Below, one piece after another: positions 1 through 6,407 of a stretch of 6,438 nucleotides of DNA. Origin of the DNA: Syntrophaceae bacterium UBA2192. Lineage in GTDB: Bacteria; Desulfobacterota; Syntrophia; Syntrophales; UBA2192. Location of the stretch: positions 7,316 through 13,753 of the forward strand of contig DCVI01000212.1 of assembly GCA_002327315.1 (NCBI GenBank), written 5' to 3'. A program made the position numbers and the translations under genes. The notes beneath the pieces are model-generated. The model was given only the letters and a program-made list of their open reading frames with translations, had not been told where the DNA came from and made no database searches. Position 1 is the first letter of the stretch, and the number at the start of each line of letters is the position of its first letter.

Positions 1-1257
1 GGGCATTTCCGATTCCGTCATCTCCCCGAGGAAGACCATGGACAGGTTGGGGCGGGTGAACATCTGCTCCGAGAGGGCCAGGATGTCCTCGCCGGTCACG
101 GCATCGATCTTCGCGACGATCTCCTCGGGAAGAATATTGCGGCCGAAATAGATCTCGTTGGTCGCCAGTTTCTGCATGCGGTTGTCGGTGCTCTCCATGC
201 TGAGGAGCAGGTTCCCCTTGATCAGCTCTTTGGCCGACTGGAGTTCCTTGTCCGTGAAGAGCTCCGTTTTCATGCGCCTCATCTCGGCCAGGATGATGTC
301 GATGACCTCCTGCGTCTTGTCCTTCGAGGTCCCCACGTAGATGTTGAGCATCCCCGTGTCGCGGTAGGAAACGATGTAGGAGCGCACGGCATAGGCAAGC
401 CCCCTTTTCTCGCGGATCTCCTGGAAGAGCCGCGAGCTCATGGATCCGCCGAAGACGGAATTCATGAGGATGCCGGCAAAGCGGGTGTTCTCCAGGGTCG
501 CCGGGGCCGGCGTGCCCACGACGAGGTGGAGCTGCTCGAGGTCTTTCTCGATACAGGTGAAGCGGGCCGTGGTTTGCGGTTTCCTGTCTTCGGATTTCAC
601 GTGAATGGCCGGGAGTGTCCCGAAGAGCTTCGCAACGAGATCGACCAGGCTCTCGTGCTCCATGTTCCCCACGGCGGCAATCACCAGGTTGTCCCCCCGG
701 TAGCGCTCCTCGAAGAACTGCAGAACGTTTGCGCGCTCGAATGCGTCGACGGAGTCCCTCGTCCCGAGGACGGGCATGCCCAGGGAGTGTCCCTCCCAGA
801 AATGCTGCTCGAAGATGTCGTGGATGTACTCGTCGGGAGTGTCCTCCACCATGCTGATCTCCTGGAGGACGACGGATTTCTCCTTGTCGATGTCGTCCAG
901 GTTGAACAGCGAATTGATGAAGATGTCGGCCAGCAGGTCGATGGCCAGCGGAAGGTGGTAGTCGGGCACCTTGACGTAGAACGCCGTCAGCTCCTTGCCG
1001 GTGAAGGCGTTCATCACGCCTCCGACGGAATCGATGTCGGAGGCGATGTCAAAGGCCGACCGCCCGGCCGTCCCCTTGAAGAGCATGTGCTCGATGAAGT
1101 GGGCCGTCCCGTTGATCCGCTCGTCCTCATGGCGCGAGCCGCAGGGAATCCAGGCGCCGATCGAGACGGAGCGGACGTGACGGATCTCTTCCGTGATGAC
1201 CTTGATCCCGTTAGAAAGGACTGTTTTTCGAATCTGCAACGTCTGCACCCAGGGCAT
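1..1257 (-). CDS. M16 family zinc peptidase (processing-peptidase/MlpA type), 3' end cut by window edge
   Basis: This is a zinc metallopeptidase of the insulinase/mitochondrial processing peptidase-like family M16. Numbering from the ATG at 1257, the inverted zinc motif HFIEH is at residues 53-57 (zinc ligands H53 and H57, catalytic base E56). The third ligand is E133 in VVLQEISM, 76 residues after H57, which is the family spacing. The C-terminal M16_C domain shows GGSMSSRLFQEIREKRGLAY at 270-289, the typical substrate-side motif. The frame is open to the left edge (419 codons, no stop); bacterial members are usually about 400-430 residues, so only a few residues should be missing. The start is uncertain: ATG 1257 has AGGA only 3 bases upstream, while GTG 1248 and TTG 1239 are in frame, and TTG best fits the usual family N-terminus (xxxKTVLSNGI). 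All three overlap the end of pnp in another frame. The position after pnp is common in bacteria. The substrate is unknown, and no signal peptide is seen. Confidence 0.93.
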   Translation of the reverse strand, partial: MPWVQTLQIRKTVLSNGIKVITEEIRHVRSVSIGAWIPCGSRHEDERINGTAHFIEHMLFKGTAGRSAFDIASDIDSVGGVMNAFTGKELTAFYVKVPDYHLPLAIDLLADIFINSLFNLDDIDKEKSVVLQEISMVEDTPDEYIHDIFEQHFWEGHSLGMPVLGTRDSVDAFERANVLQFFEERYRGDNLVIAAVGNMEHESLVDLVAKLFGTLPAIHVKSEDRKPQTTARFTCIEKDLEQLHLVVGTPAPATLENTRFAGILMNSVFGGSMSSRLFQEIREKRGLAYAVRSYIVSYRDTGMLNIYVGTSKDKTQEVIDIILAEMRRMKTELFTDKELQSAKELIKGNLLLSMESTDNRMQKLATNEIYFGRNILPEEIVAKIDAVTGEDILALSEQMFTRPNLSMVFLGEMTESEMP

Positions 1258-3346
1258 CTTTCCTGCTCAGGCGGATCTTCCCGTTGCTGTCGATCTCGAT
1301 GACCTTCACGGGGATCTTGTCGCCCTCGTTGACCACGTCGGTCACCTTGGCGACACGCTTCGTGTCGAGCTGCGAGATGTGGACGAGCCCCTCGGTGCCG
1401 GGCAGGATCTCCACGAAGGCGCCGAAATCGACGACCTTCTTCACCGTGCCCATGTAGATCTTTCCGATCTCGGCCTCCTCAGTGAGCCACTTCACCATGG
1501 CGATGGCCCGGTCGGCGGCCTCGAGGTCGGTGGAGGCGATGAGCACCGTACCGTCATCTTCCACGTCGATGTTTACTCCCGTTTCAGCGACGATCTGGCG
1601 GATGTTCTTGCCGCCCGTGCCGATGAGGTCGCGGATCCGGTCGGGCCGGATCTTCATGGTGATGATCCGGGGGGCATACTGGGAGAGCTCCTTGCGGGGC
1701 TCGGCAAGCGTCTCCTTCATCTTGTCGATGATGAAGAACCTGCCGTCCTTGGCCTGCTGGAGCGCCTTGCGGAGGATCTGCTCGTTGATGCCGTCGATCT
1801 TGATGTCCATCTGCAGGGCCGTGATGCCCTTCTTGGTGCCGCAGACCTTGAAGTCCATGTCGCCGGCGTGATCCTCGTCGCCGAGGATATCGGAGAGAAC
1901 GGCCACGTTGTCGCCTTCCTTGAGCAGCCCCATGGCGATGCCCGCCACGACGTCCTTCAAGGGCACGCCCGCATCCATCAGCGAGAGGGCCCCGCCGCAG
2001 ACGCTGGCCATGGAGGAGGAGCCGTTCGAGGCGACGATGTCCGACACGGTGCGGATCGTGTAGGGGAACTCCTCCTGGCTCGGGATGACGGGAAGGAGCG
2101 CCCTTCTGGCCAGGGCACCGTGGCCGACCTCTCGGCGCCCCGGGCTTCCCATGCGCTTGACCTCACCTACGCTGAAGGGCGGAAAGTTGTAGTGCAGCAT
2201 GAAGGAGCGCCTCTCTTCGCCCGTGATGTAATCCATTCTCTGCTCGTCCCTGGAGGTCCCCAGGGTGATCGTCACCAGGGCCTGGGTCTCGCCCCGCGTG
2301 AAGAGGGCCGAGCCGTGCGTGCGGGGAAGGAGTCCCACCTCGGAGCTGATGGCCCGGATCTCGTCGTAGGCGCGCCCGCCGACGCGTCGCTTCTGCGACA
2401 GGATCATGTTCCTCAGGATGCCGCGGTCGATCTTCTCGATGACGTGCTCGACGATGGGCTTGAGCGAAGGGTCTTCCTTGCAGAGGGTCTCGACGGCCTT
2501 CTCCCGGACGTCCCTCAGCTTGCCGTAACGGTCGAGTTTCTCCGAGATCCCGTAGGCCTCTTTGAACCCTTCCGTCACCAGGGCGGAAATCTTCCGATAA
2601 AGCGCCTCGTCGATGACGGGCGGCGTGAAGGCCCGCTTGGCCTTCCCGATGGCCTTCTGCATCTCGTCCTGCAGCTCCATGACGGGCCGCATGGACTCCA
2701 GGGCAAGATTGATCCCCTGGACGATATCCTCCTCGCCCAATTCCTTTGCGCCGCCCTCGAGCATGACGAGGTTGACGTCATAGGGTTTGCCGCCCGTACC
2801 CGGCACCACCTTGCGTCCCACGATGAACATGTCCAGATCGCTGTCCTGCATCGAGGTGGGGTTGGCGATGAGTTTGCCGTCGAGCCGCCCGATCCGCACG
2901 CCGGCAATCGGCCCGTTGAAGGGAATGTTCGAGATCTGCAGGGCCGCCGAGGCGCCCAGCAGGGCCGCCACATCGGGGTCGTGCTCCCCGTCCACGGAGA
3001 GCACCGAGGCGATGAGCTGCGTCTCGAAGTTGTAGCCCTTGGGGAAGAGCGGACGGATGGAGCGGTCAATAATCCGGCAAATGAGGATCTCCCGCTCATT
3101 GGGCCGCCCCTCGCGCTTAAAGAAGCCGCCGGGGATCTTTCCGGCGGCAAAGGTCATTTCCTGGTAATCCACGGTGAGGGGAAGGAAGTCGAGACCTTCC
3201 CTCTGGCTCCGGGCCGATACGATGGTGACAAGCACGACGGTCTCCCCGTAGGTCACGAGGACGGCCCCGTCAGCCTGCCCGGCAATGTAATGTACCTTGA
3301 TACTGAGATCGCTTCCTGCGAACGCTTTCTTGAATATCTGACTCAT
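1211..3346 (-). CDS. pnp: Polyribonucleotide nucleotidyltransferase (PNPase)
   Basis: PNPase degrades RNA 3' to 5' by phosphorolysis, releasing nucleoside diphosphates, and can add 3' tails in reverse; it works as a cytoplasmic trimer, often with the degradosome. The 711-residue product has the full family architecture: first RNase PH-like core (about 10-140, with FFKREGRP at 75-82 and DRSIRPLFP at 94-102), a helical linker (about 240-320), and a second RNase PH core (about 325-545). The second core holds the phosphate-site serines in NGSSSMAS (441-448) and the catalytic aspartates in SDILGDEDHAGDMDFK (485-500; D486 and D492 match the E. coli numbering). A KH domain follows (about 556-615, GTGG at 576-579), then an S1 domain (about 627-695). 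The length equals that of E. coli PNPase. The ATG is preceded by TAAGGAG at a rather long spacing of 11 bases. The gene follows rpsO across a structured 182-bp spacer, an arrangement known for autoregulation in E. coli. Its last codons overlap the M16 gene. Confidence 0.98.
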   Translation of the reverse strand: MSQIFKKAFAGSDLSIKVHYIAGQADGAVLVTYGETVVLVTIVSARSQREGLDFLPLTVDYQEMTFAAGKIPGGFFKREGRPNEREILICRIIDRSIRPLFPKGYNFETQLIASVLSVDGEHDPDVAALLGASAALQISNIPFNGPIAGVRIGRLDGKLIANPTSMQDSDLDMFIVGRKVVPGTGGKPYDVNLVMLEGGAKELGEEDIVQGINLALESMRPVMELQDEMQKAIGKAKRAFTPPVIDEALYRKISALVTEGFKEAYGISEKLDRYGKLRDVREKAVETLCKEDPSLKPIVEHVIEKIDRGILRNMILSQKRRVGGRAYDEIRAISSEVGLLPRTHGSALFTRGETQALVTITLGTSRDEQRMDYITGEERRSFMLHYNFPPFSVGEVKRMGSPGRREVGHGALARRALLPVIPSQEEFPYTIRTVSDIVASNGSSSMASVCGGALSLMDAGVPLKDVVAGIAMGLLKEGDNVAVLSDILGDEDHAGDMDFKVCGTKKGITALQMDIKIDGINEQILRKALQQAKDGRFFIIDKMKETLAEPRKELSQYAPRIITMKIRPDRIRDLIGTGGKNIRQIVAETGVNIDVEDDGTVLIASTDLEAADRAIAMVKWLTEEAEIGKIYMGTVKKVVDFGAFVEILPGTEGLVHISQLDTKRVAKVTDVVNEGDKIPVKVIEIDSNGKIRLSRKDALGADVADSKNSPF

Positions 3347-3528
3347 ACTTCTTCTTTCTCCTTACCGATGACAATAGTGTTCAGAACGTTTCCCGGCAGC
3401 GACCGGAAGGCAAACGGCCCCCCTGTCCTGAAAGAACCCTTATCCGAAGTTGCGGACGAAACCACCATTCCAGGAGCCTGAACCCGGGATATCGAATGGC
3501 TCGACGGGTGCGATCTTTGCCCTAGCCT
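3347..3528 (-). promoter_or_regulatory. rpsO-pnp spacer / pnp leader with potential stem-loops
   Basis: This 182-bp spacer is the longest non-coding stretch in the window. Read on the transcribed strand it holds two notable inverted repeats. One lies soon after the rpsO stop (3482-3509): a 9-bp arm, ACCCGTCGA on the mRNA, pairs with TCGA plus CGGGT, interrupted by a 5-nt bulge, around a 5-nt loop. The other (3387-3416) is a CGTTT/AAACG stem topped by CCGG/CCGG with a 6-nt loop and an internal loop, about 40-70 nt before the pnp ATG. A minor TCCG/CGGA hairpin lies at 3443-3456. Neither main structure is followed by a U-tract, so no intrinsic terminator separates rpsO from pnp, and no convincing -35/-10 pair was found. 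In E. coli the equivalent spacer carries an RNase III-cut hairpin through which PNPase represses its own synthesis. A similar role here is inferred from position and foldability only. Confidence 0.4.
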
Positions 3529-3795
3529 CTACTTCCTCAAACCGAGCCGCTCGATGATCTTGCGGTAACGGCCCACTTCCTTGTTCTTGAGGTACTCCAA
3601 AAGGCGTCGGCGCTGACCGACGAGTTTCAGAAGCCCCCGGCGGGAGTGATGATCCTTTTTGTGAGTCTTGAAATGCTCGGTCAGGTACTGGATCCGGGCG
3701 CTCAGCAGTGCGATCTGCACTTCGGGAGAGCCCGTGTCGCCCTCGTGGGTTTTAAAGCCGGCAATGATTTCTTTCCTTTTTTCTGCGTCAAGCAC
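3529..3795 (-). CDS. rpsO: 30S ribosomal protein uS15 (S15)
   Basis: uS15 binds the 16S rRNA central domain at the three-way junction of helices 20-22 and nucleates assembly of the 30S platform. The 88-residue product has the normal length and the family hallmarks: GDTGSPEVQ at 19-27, the RNA-binding stretch HKKDHHSRRGLLKLV at 45-59, and the C-terminal ending IERLGLRK. The start codon is GTG (3793-3795), supported by a strong Shine-Dalgarno GGGAGGAG 8 bases upstream, the best ribosome binding site in the window. It lies 52 bp after truB and upstream of pnp, the classic truB-rpsO-pnp order; no ribF stands between truB and rpsO. In several bacteria S15 represses its own mRNA through structure in the 5' leader. 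The 52-bp leader here shows no obvious pseudoknot or hairpin that I can defend. Confidence 0.98.
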   Translation of the reverse strand: MLDAEKRKEIIAGFKTHEGDTGSPEVQIALLSARIQYLTEHFKTHKKDHHSRRGLLKLVGQRRRLLEYLKNKEVGRYRKIIERLGLRK

Positions 3796-3801
3796 GTCCG
3801 T

Positions 3802-3809
3802 TACTCCTC
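3802..3809 (-). promoter_or_regulatory. rpsO Shine-Dalgarno supporting a GTG start
   Basis: On the mRNA strand the sequence GGAGGAGT lies about 7-8 bases before the GTG at 3793-3795 and is a near-perfect match to the anti-Shine-Dalgarno of 16S rRNA. It decides the start: the resulting protein begins MLDAEKRKEII, as S15 proteins do, and no in-frame ATG is needed. Confidence 0.8.
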
Positions 3810-3847
3810 CCTTTGAAAAACTCTTGATCTATTTCGATGTCATTCCA

Positions 3848-4780
3848 TTACTCGTTAAACACTCTCAGGATGCGGGCGGCCTGCACGCCGGGCGGAAGCG
3901 ATGGGATCTCCCCCGCCGAAACGAGCATCCTGGCCAGCGCCACGAGGCGCCCTTCCCCGGAGATGAACTTTACCACATCTGCCGCCGCAAGAGAAGGAAT
4001 TTGCAAAGCTGCAAGGCCCTCGCAATCGGGCTGATGGCCCTTCGCCAGCTTCTGCTCCAAAAGCGGCGGGATCACGATGTCCCGCAGGCCCGGAAGGGCC
4101 CGGTTCATGGGGATCAGGCCCTGCTCGAGCTTTGCACGGATCCCTTCGTCGCTGTCCCCGTCGAGGCCGACGGCGTCCTCTTCCCGGAAGATTCCGCTTC
4201 GCGTCCTGCGCAATTGCTCGAGGGCGGCCCCGCAGCCGAGTCGATCTCCCATGTCGGCGCAGAGTGTCCGGATGTACGTTCCCTTGGAGCAGGTGACGGT
4301 GAACCTCACCCTGGGCAGCTCGATGCCCCGCAAGAGGATCTCCCGGATCTCCACCTCGCGCGCCGGGGGCTCCACGCGGATCCCCTTGCGGGCCCACTTG
4401 TAAAGCGCCTTGCCCCGGACCTTGACGGCCGAATACTGCGGCGGGACCTGGGTGATCGTCCCGGCAAAGGCCGCAAGCATCGCCTTCACGTCCGAATCGG
4501 TTGCCCGAGGTTCCTGCTCCGTGAGCACCTGCCCGGTCATGTCCTGGGTGTCCGTCCGGACACCGAGGCGCATCGTGGCCTCGTAGACCTTGTCGTCGCC
4601 CGAAAGGAAGGAGGCAATCTTCGTTGCCTCGCCGACACAGACGGGAAGCACGCCCGTCGCCATGGGGTCGAGGGTACCCGTGTGGCCTGCCTTTCGCTCG
4701 CCGATGAGTTTCCTCACCCTGTCGACGGCATCATGGGATGTAATTCCCGCGGGCTTGTCGACGATGACGACACCCTTCAT
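3848..4780 (-). CDS. truB: tRNA pseudouridine(55) synthase TruB
   Basis: TruB isomerises uridine 55 in the T-loop of most tRNAs to pseudouridine and also acts as a tRNA folding chaperone. The 310-residue protein carries the catalytic motif GHTGTLDPMATGVL (residues 32-45) with the nucleophile Asp38. Other active-site positions follow at a constant offset of 10 from E. coli: Tyr66 in KVYEATM, Arg171 in SKGTYIRTL and Leu190 in LEQLRRT. The N-terminus (MKGVVIVDKPAGITSHD) is typical, which fixes the ATG at 4778-4780. A PUA-like C-terminal domain covers about residues 235-310. The start overlaps the nrnA stop in an ATGA junction, so translation is probably coupled; only a weak GGTGG lies just before the ATG. 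It is followed by rpsO after 52 bp. Confidence 0.97.
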   Translation of the reverse strand: MKGVVIVDKPAGITSHDAVDRVRKLIGERKAGHTGTLDPMATGVLPVCVGEATKIASFLSGDDKVYEATMRLGVRTDTQDMTGQVLTEQEPRATDSDVKAMLAAFAGTITQVPPQYSAVKVRGKALYKWARKGIRVEPPAREVEIREILLRGIELPRVRFTVTCSKGTYIRTLCADMGDRLGCGAALEQLRRTRSGIFREEDAVGLDGDSDEGIRAKLEQGLIPMNRALPGLRDIVIPPLLEQKLAKGHQPDCEGLAALQIPSLAAADVVKFISGEGRLVALARMLVSAGEIPSLPPGVQAARILRVFNE

Positions 4781-5733
4781 CGGCCACCGTTTTTTATTGC
4801 ATCAAAGAGCTTTCGCTTCACCGTGTCGAAGTCGCCCTGCATCCGGCAGGCCGCGGCATTGATGTGACCGCCGCCGCCGAACTTGCCGGCCACCTGTTCG
4901 ATGTTGAACCGTCCCTTGGAGCGCAGGCTCACCTTGTAGAAGCCTTCACCGATCTCGCTGAAAAAGGCGGCCACCTGCACCCCTTCGATGGAGCGGGGGA
5001 ACTCGACGAACCCTTCCGTGTGTTCCCACTGCGCGCCCGCCTCGTCGAGCATCTTCTTCGACACGGTGACGGCTGCAATCCGTCCCTGCCAGTCGAACTC
5101 CAGGGTGGAAAGCGCCCGGGAGAGCAGACGGATCTTCACGGCAGGGAAGGTCTCGTAGACCATCTGGGCGATCCAGGCGGGATCGGCCCCTTTCTCCAGC
5201 AGCCGGCCGGCGACGGCAAAGGTCTTCGGCCCCGTGTTCGAGTACCGGAAGGCCCCCGTGTCGGTCAGGATCGCCGTGTAGAGGTTGACCGCCATATCCT
5301 TTGTGATCTCGAGGCCCATCCCTTCGACGAGACGGAAGATCATCTCGCCGGTGGAGCTTGCCTCGGGGTCGGTGAGCGTCAGGTTCCCGTAGTGGTCGTT
5401 CGAGATATGATGATCGATGTTGACGATCTGCCGGATCCCGGCAATCCGCGAGGCCTCTTCCCCCGCGCGCTCGATCTCGCTGCAGTCCAGGACGAAGACG
5501 GCGTCAAAGCCGTCCAGCGGGCCCAGCCGGTTCACGATGATTCCCGCGTCGGGCAGAAACGAGTACATCTGCGGCGTCCGGTCCTGGTTGTACACCACGA
5601 CTTCCTTCCCCAGGCCCCGGAGCGCCTCGTAGAGGGCGAGCTCCGAGCCCACGGCATCGCCGTCGAGCCTCATGTGGGAGGTCACGAGGAAGGTGCGGCC
5701 CTTCTTGATGATTTCAGCGATCTGTTGGATCAT
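4777..5733 (-). CDS. nrnA: DHH/DHHA1 family nanoRNase / pAp phosphatase (NrnA-like)
   Basis: This belongs to the DHH phosphoesterase family. NrnA-type members degrade very short RNAs (about 2-5 nt) to mononucleotides and dephosphorylate 3'-phosphoadenosine 5'-phosphate; some relatives hydrolyse cyclic dinucleotides or pApA. The 318-residue protein has the metal-binding motifs in order: SHMRLDGDAVGS (19-30; H20, D24, D26), VLDCSE with D83, the signature DHH at 107-109, and ILTDTGAFRYSNT with D158. The C-terminal DHHA1 domain has GGGGHINAAAC at 286-296. Length and layout match stand-alone bacterial NrnA. Two small departures are visible: Leu instead of the usual Pro before DGD, and Ala where the DHHA1 motif commonly has Gly after GGGGHxxAA. 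The ATG lies inside the rbfA 3' end (20-bp overlap) without a clear Shine-Dalgarno, and the stop overlaps truB by 4 bp, both pointing to translational coupling. The exact substrate cannot be told from sequence. Confidence 0.92.
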   Translation of the reverse strand: MIQQIAEIIKKGRTFLVTSHMRLDGDAVGSELALYEALRGLGKEVVVYNQDRTPQMYSFLPDAGIIVNRLGPLDGFDAVFVLDCSEIERAGEEASRIAGIRQIVNIDHHISNDHYGNLTLTDPEASSTGEMIFRLVEGMGLEITKDMAVNLYTAILTDTGAFRYSNTGPKTFAVAGRLLEKGADPAWIAQMVYETFPAVKIRLLSRALSTLEFDWQGRIAAVTVSKKMLDEAGAQWEHTEGFVEFPRSIEGVQVAAFFSEIGEGFYKVSLRSKGRFNIEQVAGKFGGGGHINAAACRMQGDFDTVKRKLFDAIKNGGR

Positions 5734-6082
5734 CCGTTTCGTCTTTTCGTACTTCTTTCAGCAGCTTCTCGATCCGCGACCCGTATTCGAAGGAGGGGTC
5801 GTAGAAGAAGGCAAGCTCCGGGACGTAGCGAAGCTGCAGCCTCTTGCCCAGCTCCCGCTTGAGAAACCCCTTGGCCTTCGAGAGCCCCTTCTCGACATCG
5901 GCGCTCAGGCGGTCCTTGCCGAGCTCGACGAAGTAGATTCGGGCGGAGCGAAGGTCGTCCGTGAGCTTGACGTCCGTCACGGTGATATTGGCAATCCTCG
6001 GGTCGCCGACCTCCCGCCGCAGGATGCTGGACAACTCCTGCTTGATGAGGTCCGCAACCCGGTCAGCTCTCTTGAAATCCAT
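5714..6082 (-). CDS. rbfA: 30S ribosome-binding factor A
   Basis: RbfA binds the immature 30S subunit near helix 1 and the decoding region of 16S rRNA, assists 5'-end maturation and is needed for cold adaptation. The 122-residue protein is of usual length and shows the family pattern: RADRVADLIKQELSSIL (5-21), DPRI (27-30), VTDVKLTDDLRSARIYF (35-51), and LRYVPEL.F with D95 and S97 (84-97). The type II KH fold's interrupted-helix AxG motif is present at A70-K71-G72. The ATG at 6080-6082 lies inside the ylxP 3' end, giving a 20-bp overlap, and its last 20 bp overlap nrnA. The region before the ATG is a G7 run followed by a small potential hairpin, not a standard Shine-Dalgarno, so initiation probably relies on coupling to ylxP. 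The position after infB/ylxP is conserved in bacteria. Confidence 0.97.
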   Translation of the reverse strand: MDFKRADRVADLIKQELSSILRREVGDPRIANITVTDVKLTDDLRSARIYFVELGKDRLSADVEKGLSKAKGFLKRELGKRLQLRYVPELAFFYDPSFEYGSRIEKLLKEVRKDETDDPTDR

Positions 6083-6407
6083 CGGGCAGCGCCCCCCCGT
6101 CGTAACGGCCCGCCAGGTCGGAGTAGTTCGTGATCTCCCTGCGGACGTTGACGACCTCGGCCAAGTGGAGATTGTCGACGAAATTCAGAATCATTTCCAT
6201 CTTCGAGTTCACGAAACTCCGGTCGTTTCCCACGACGGCAAACCCGATGATGCCCTGTTTCCAGTTGTCGTGCCCGTCGACCTCGGCAATCGAGATGTTG
6301 AACTCGTTCTGCGTTCGCCGGATCAGGCTCTTCATCACGCCCCGCTTCTCCTTCAGGGAGCGGCTCTCGTGGATGTACACCTCGATGATCCCGACTCCGA
6401 CTACCAT
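6063..6407 (-). CDS. ylxP: DUF503 family protein (YlxP-like)
   Basis: This is a small conserved protein of the DUF503/YlxP family, typically encoded between infB and rbfA; its biochemical role is not firmly established, though the context suggests ribosome assembly or translation. The 114-residue product shows the family N-terminus (MVVGVGIIEVYIHESRSLKEKR, given here in outline: a beta strand followed by SLKEKR at 17-22 and a helix), then ISIAEVDGHDNWKQGIIGF at 38-56. The tail after about residue 95 goes slightly beyond the shortest family members and overlaps rbfA. The ATG at 6405-6407 is the furthest upstream possible start, because an in-frame TAG lies at 6411-6413, 6 nt before it. The start is directly preceded by a 9-bp tandem repeat in place of a clear Shine-Dalgarno. 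Confidence 0.93.
   Translation of the reverse strand: MVVGVGIIEVYIHESRSLKEKRGVMKSLIRRTQNEFNISIAEVDGHDNWKQGIIGFAVVGNDRSFVNSKMEMILNFVDNLHLAEVVNVRREITNYSDLAGRYDGGALPDGFQES
6084..6098 (-). other. G7 run and small inverted repeat just before the rbfA start
   Basis: On the mRNA strand a run of seven G (6092-6098) is followed by GCGCTGCCC, giving a possible GGGC/GCCC 4-bp hairpin with a 3-nt loop (6084-6094), one base before the rbfA ATG. It is inside the ylxP coding region, encoding Gly-Gly-Ala-Leu-Pro. The G-run is the only purine-rich element in ribosome binding position for rbfA and could be partly hidden by the hairpin. A functional role is not shown by the sequence. Confidence 0.35.

Noticed and set aside
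526..1302. 258-codon open frame on the plus strand
   Set aside because: It uses the exact antisense frame of the M16 peptidase, whose zinc motif, third ligand and C-terminal motif are all present on the minus strand.
3347..3430. Internal pnp promoter in the rpsO-pnp spacer
   Set aside because: TTGCCT and CACTAT-like hexamers can be found on the minus strand, but their spacing (about 28 bases) is not compatible with a sigma-70 promoter.
1193..3481. 762-codon open frame on the plus strand, opposite pnp
   Set aside because: It is antisense to a full-length, motif-complete pnp; its translation is rich in Asp, Gly, Leu, His and Val and shows no family motif, as expected for an antisense shadow in GC-rich DNA.
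3482..3509. Stem-loop after rpsO as an intrinsic terminator
   Set aside because: No U-tract follows the stem on the transcribed strand, and the stem has a 5-nt bulge; pnp follows in the same direction, so readthrough is more likely.
3796..3847. S15 autoregulatory pseudoknot or promoter in the truB-rpsO spacer
   Set aside because: The 52-bp spacer is AT-rich relative to its surroundings but has no inverted repeat or -35/-10 pair that I can defend; only the Shine-Dalgarno is clear.
3668..5862. Long plus-strand open frames opposite truB and nrnA (3668-4867 and 4864-5862)
   Set aside because: Both are antisense to genes with complete catalytic motifs and have low-complexity, compositionally biased translations without recognisable domains.
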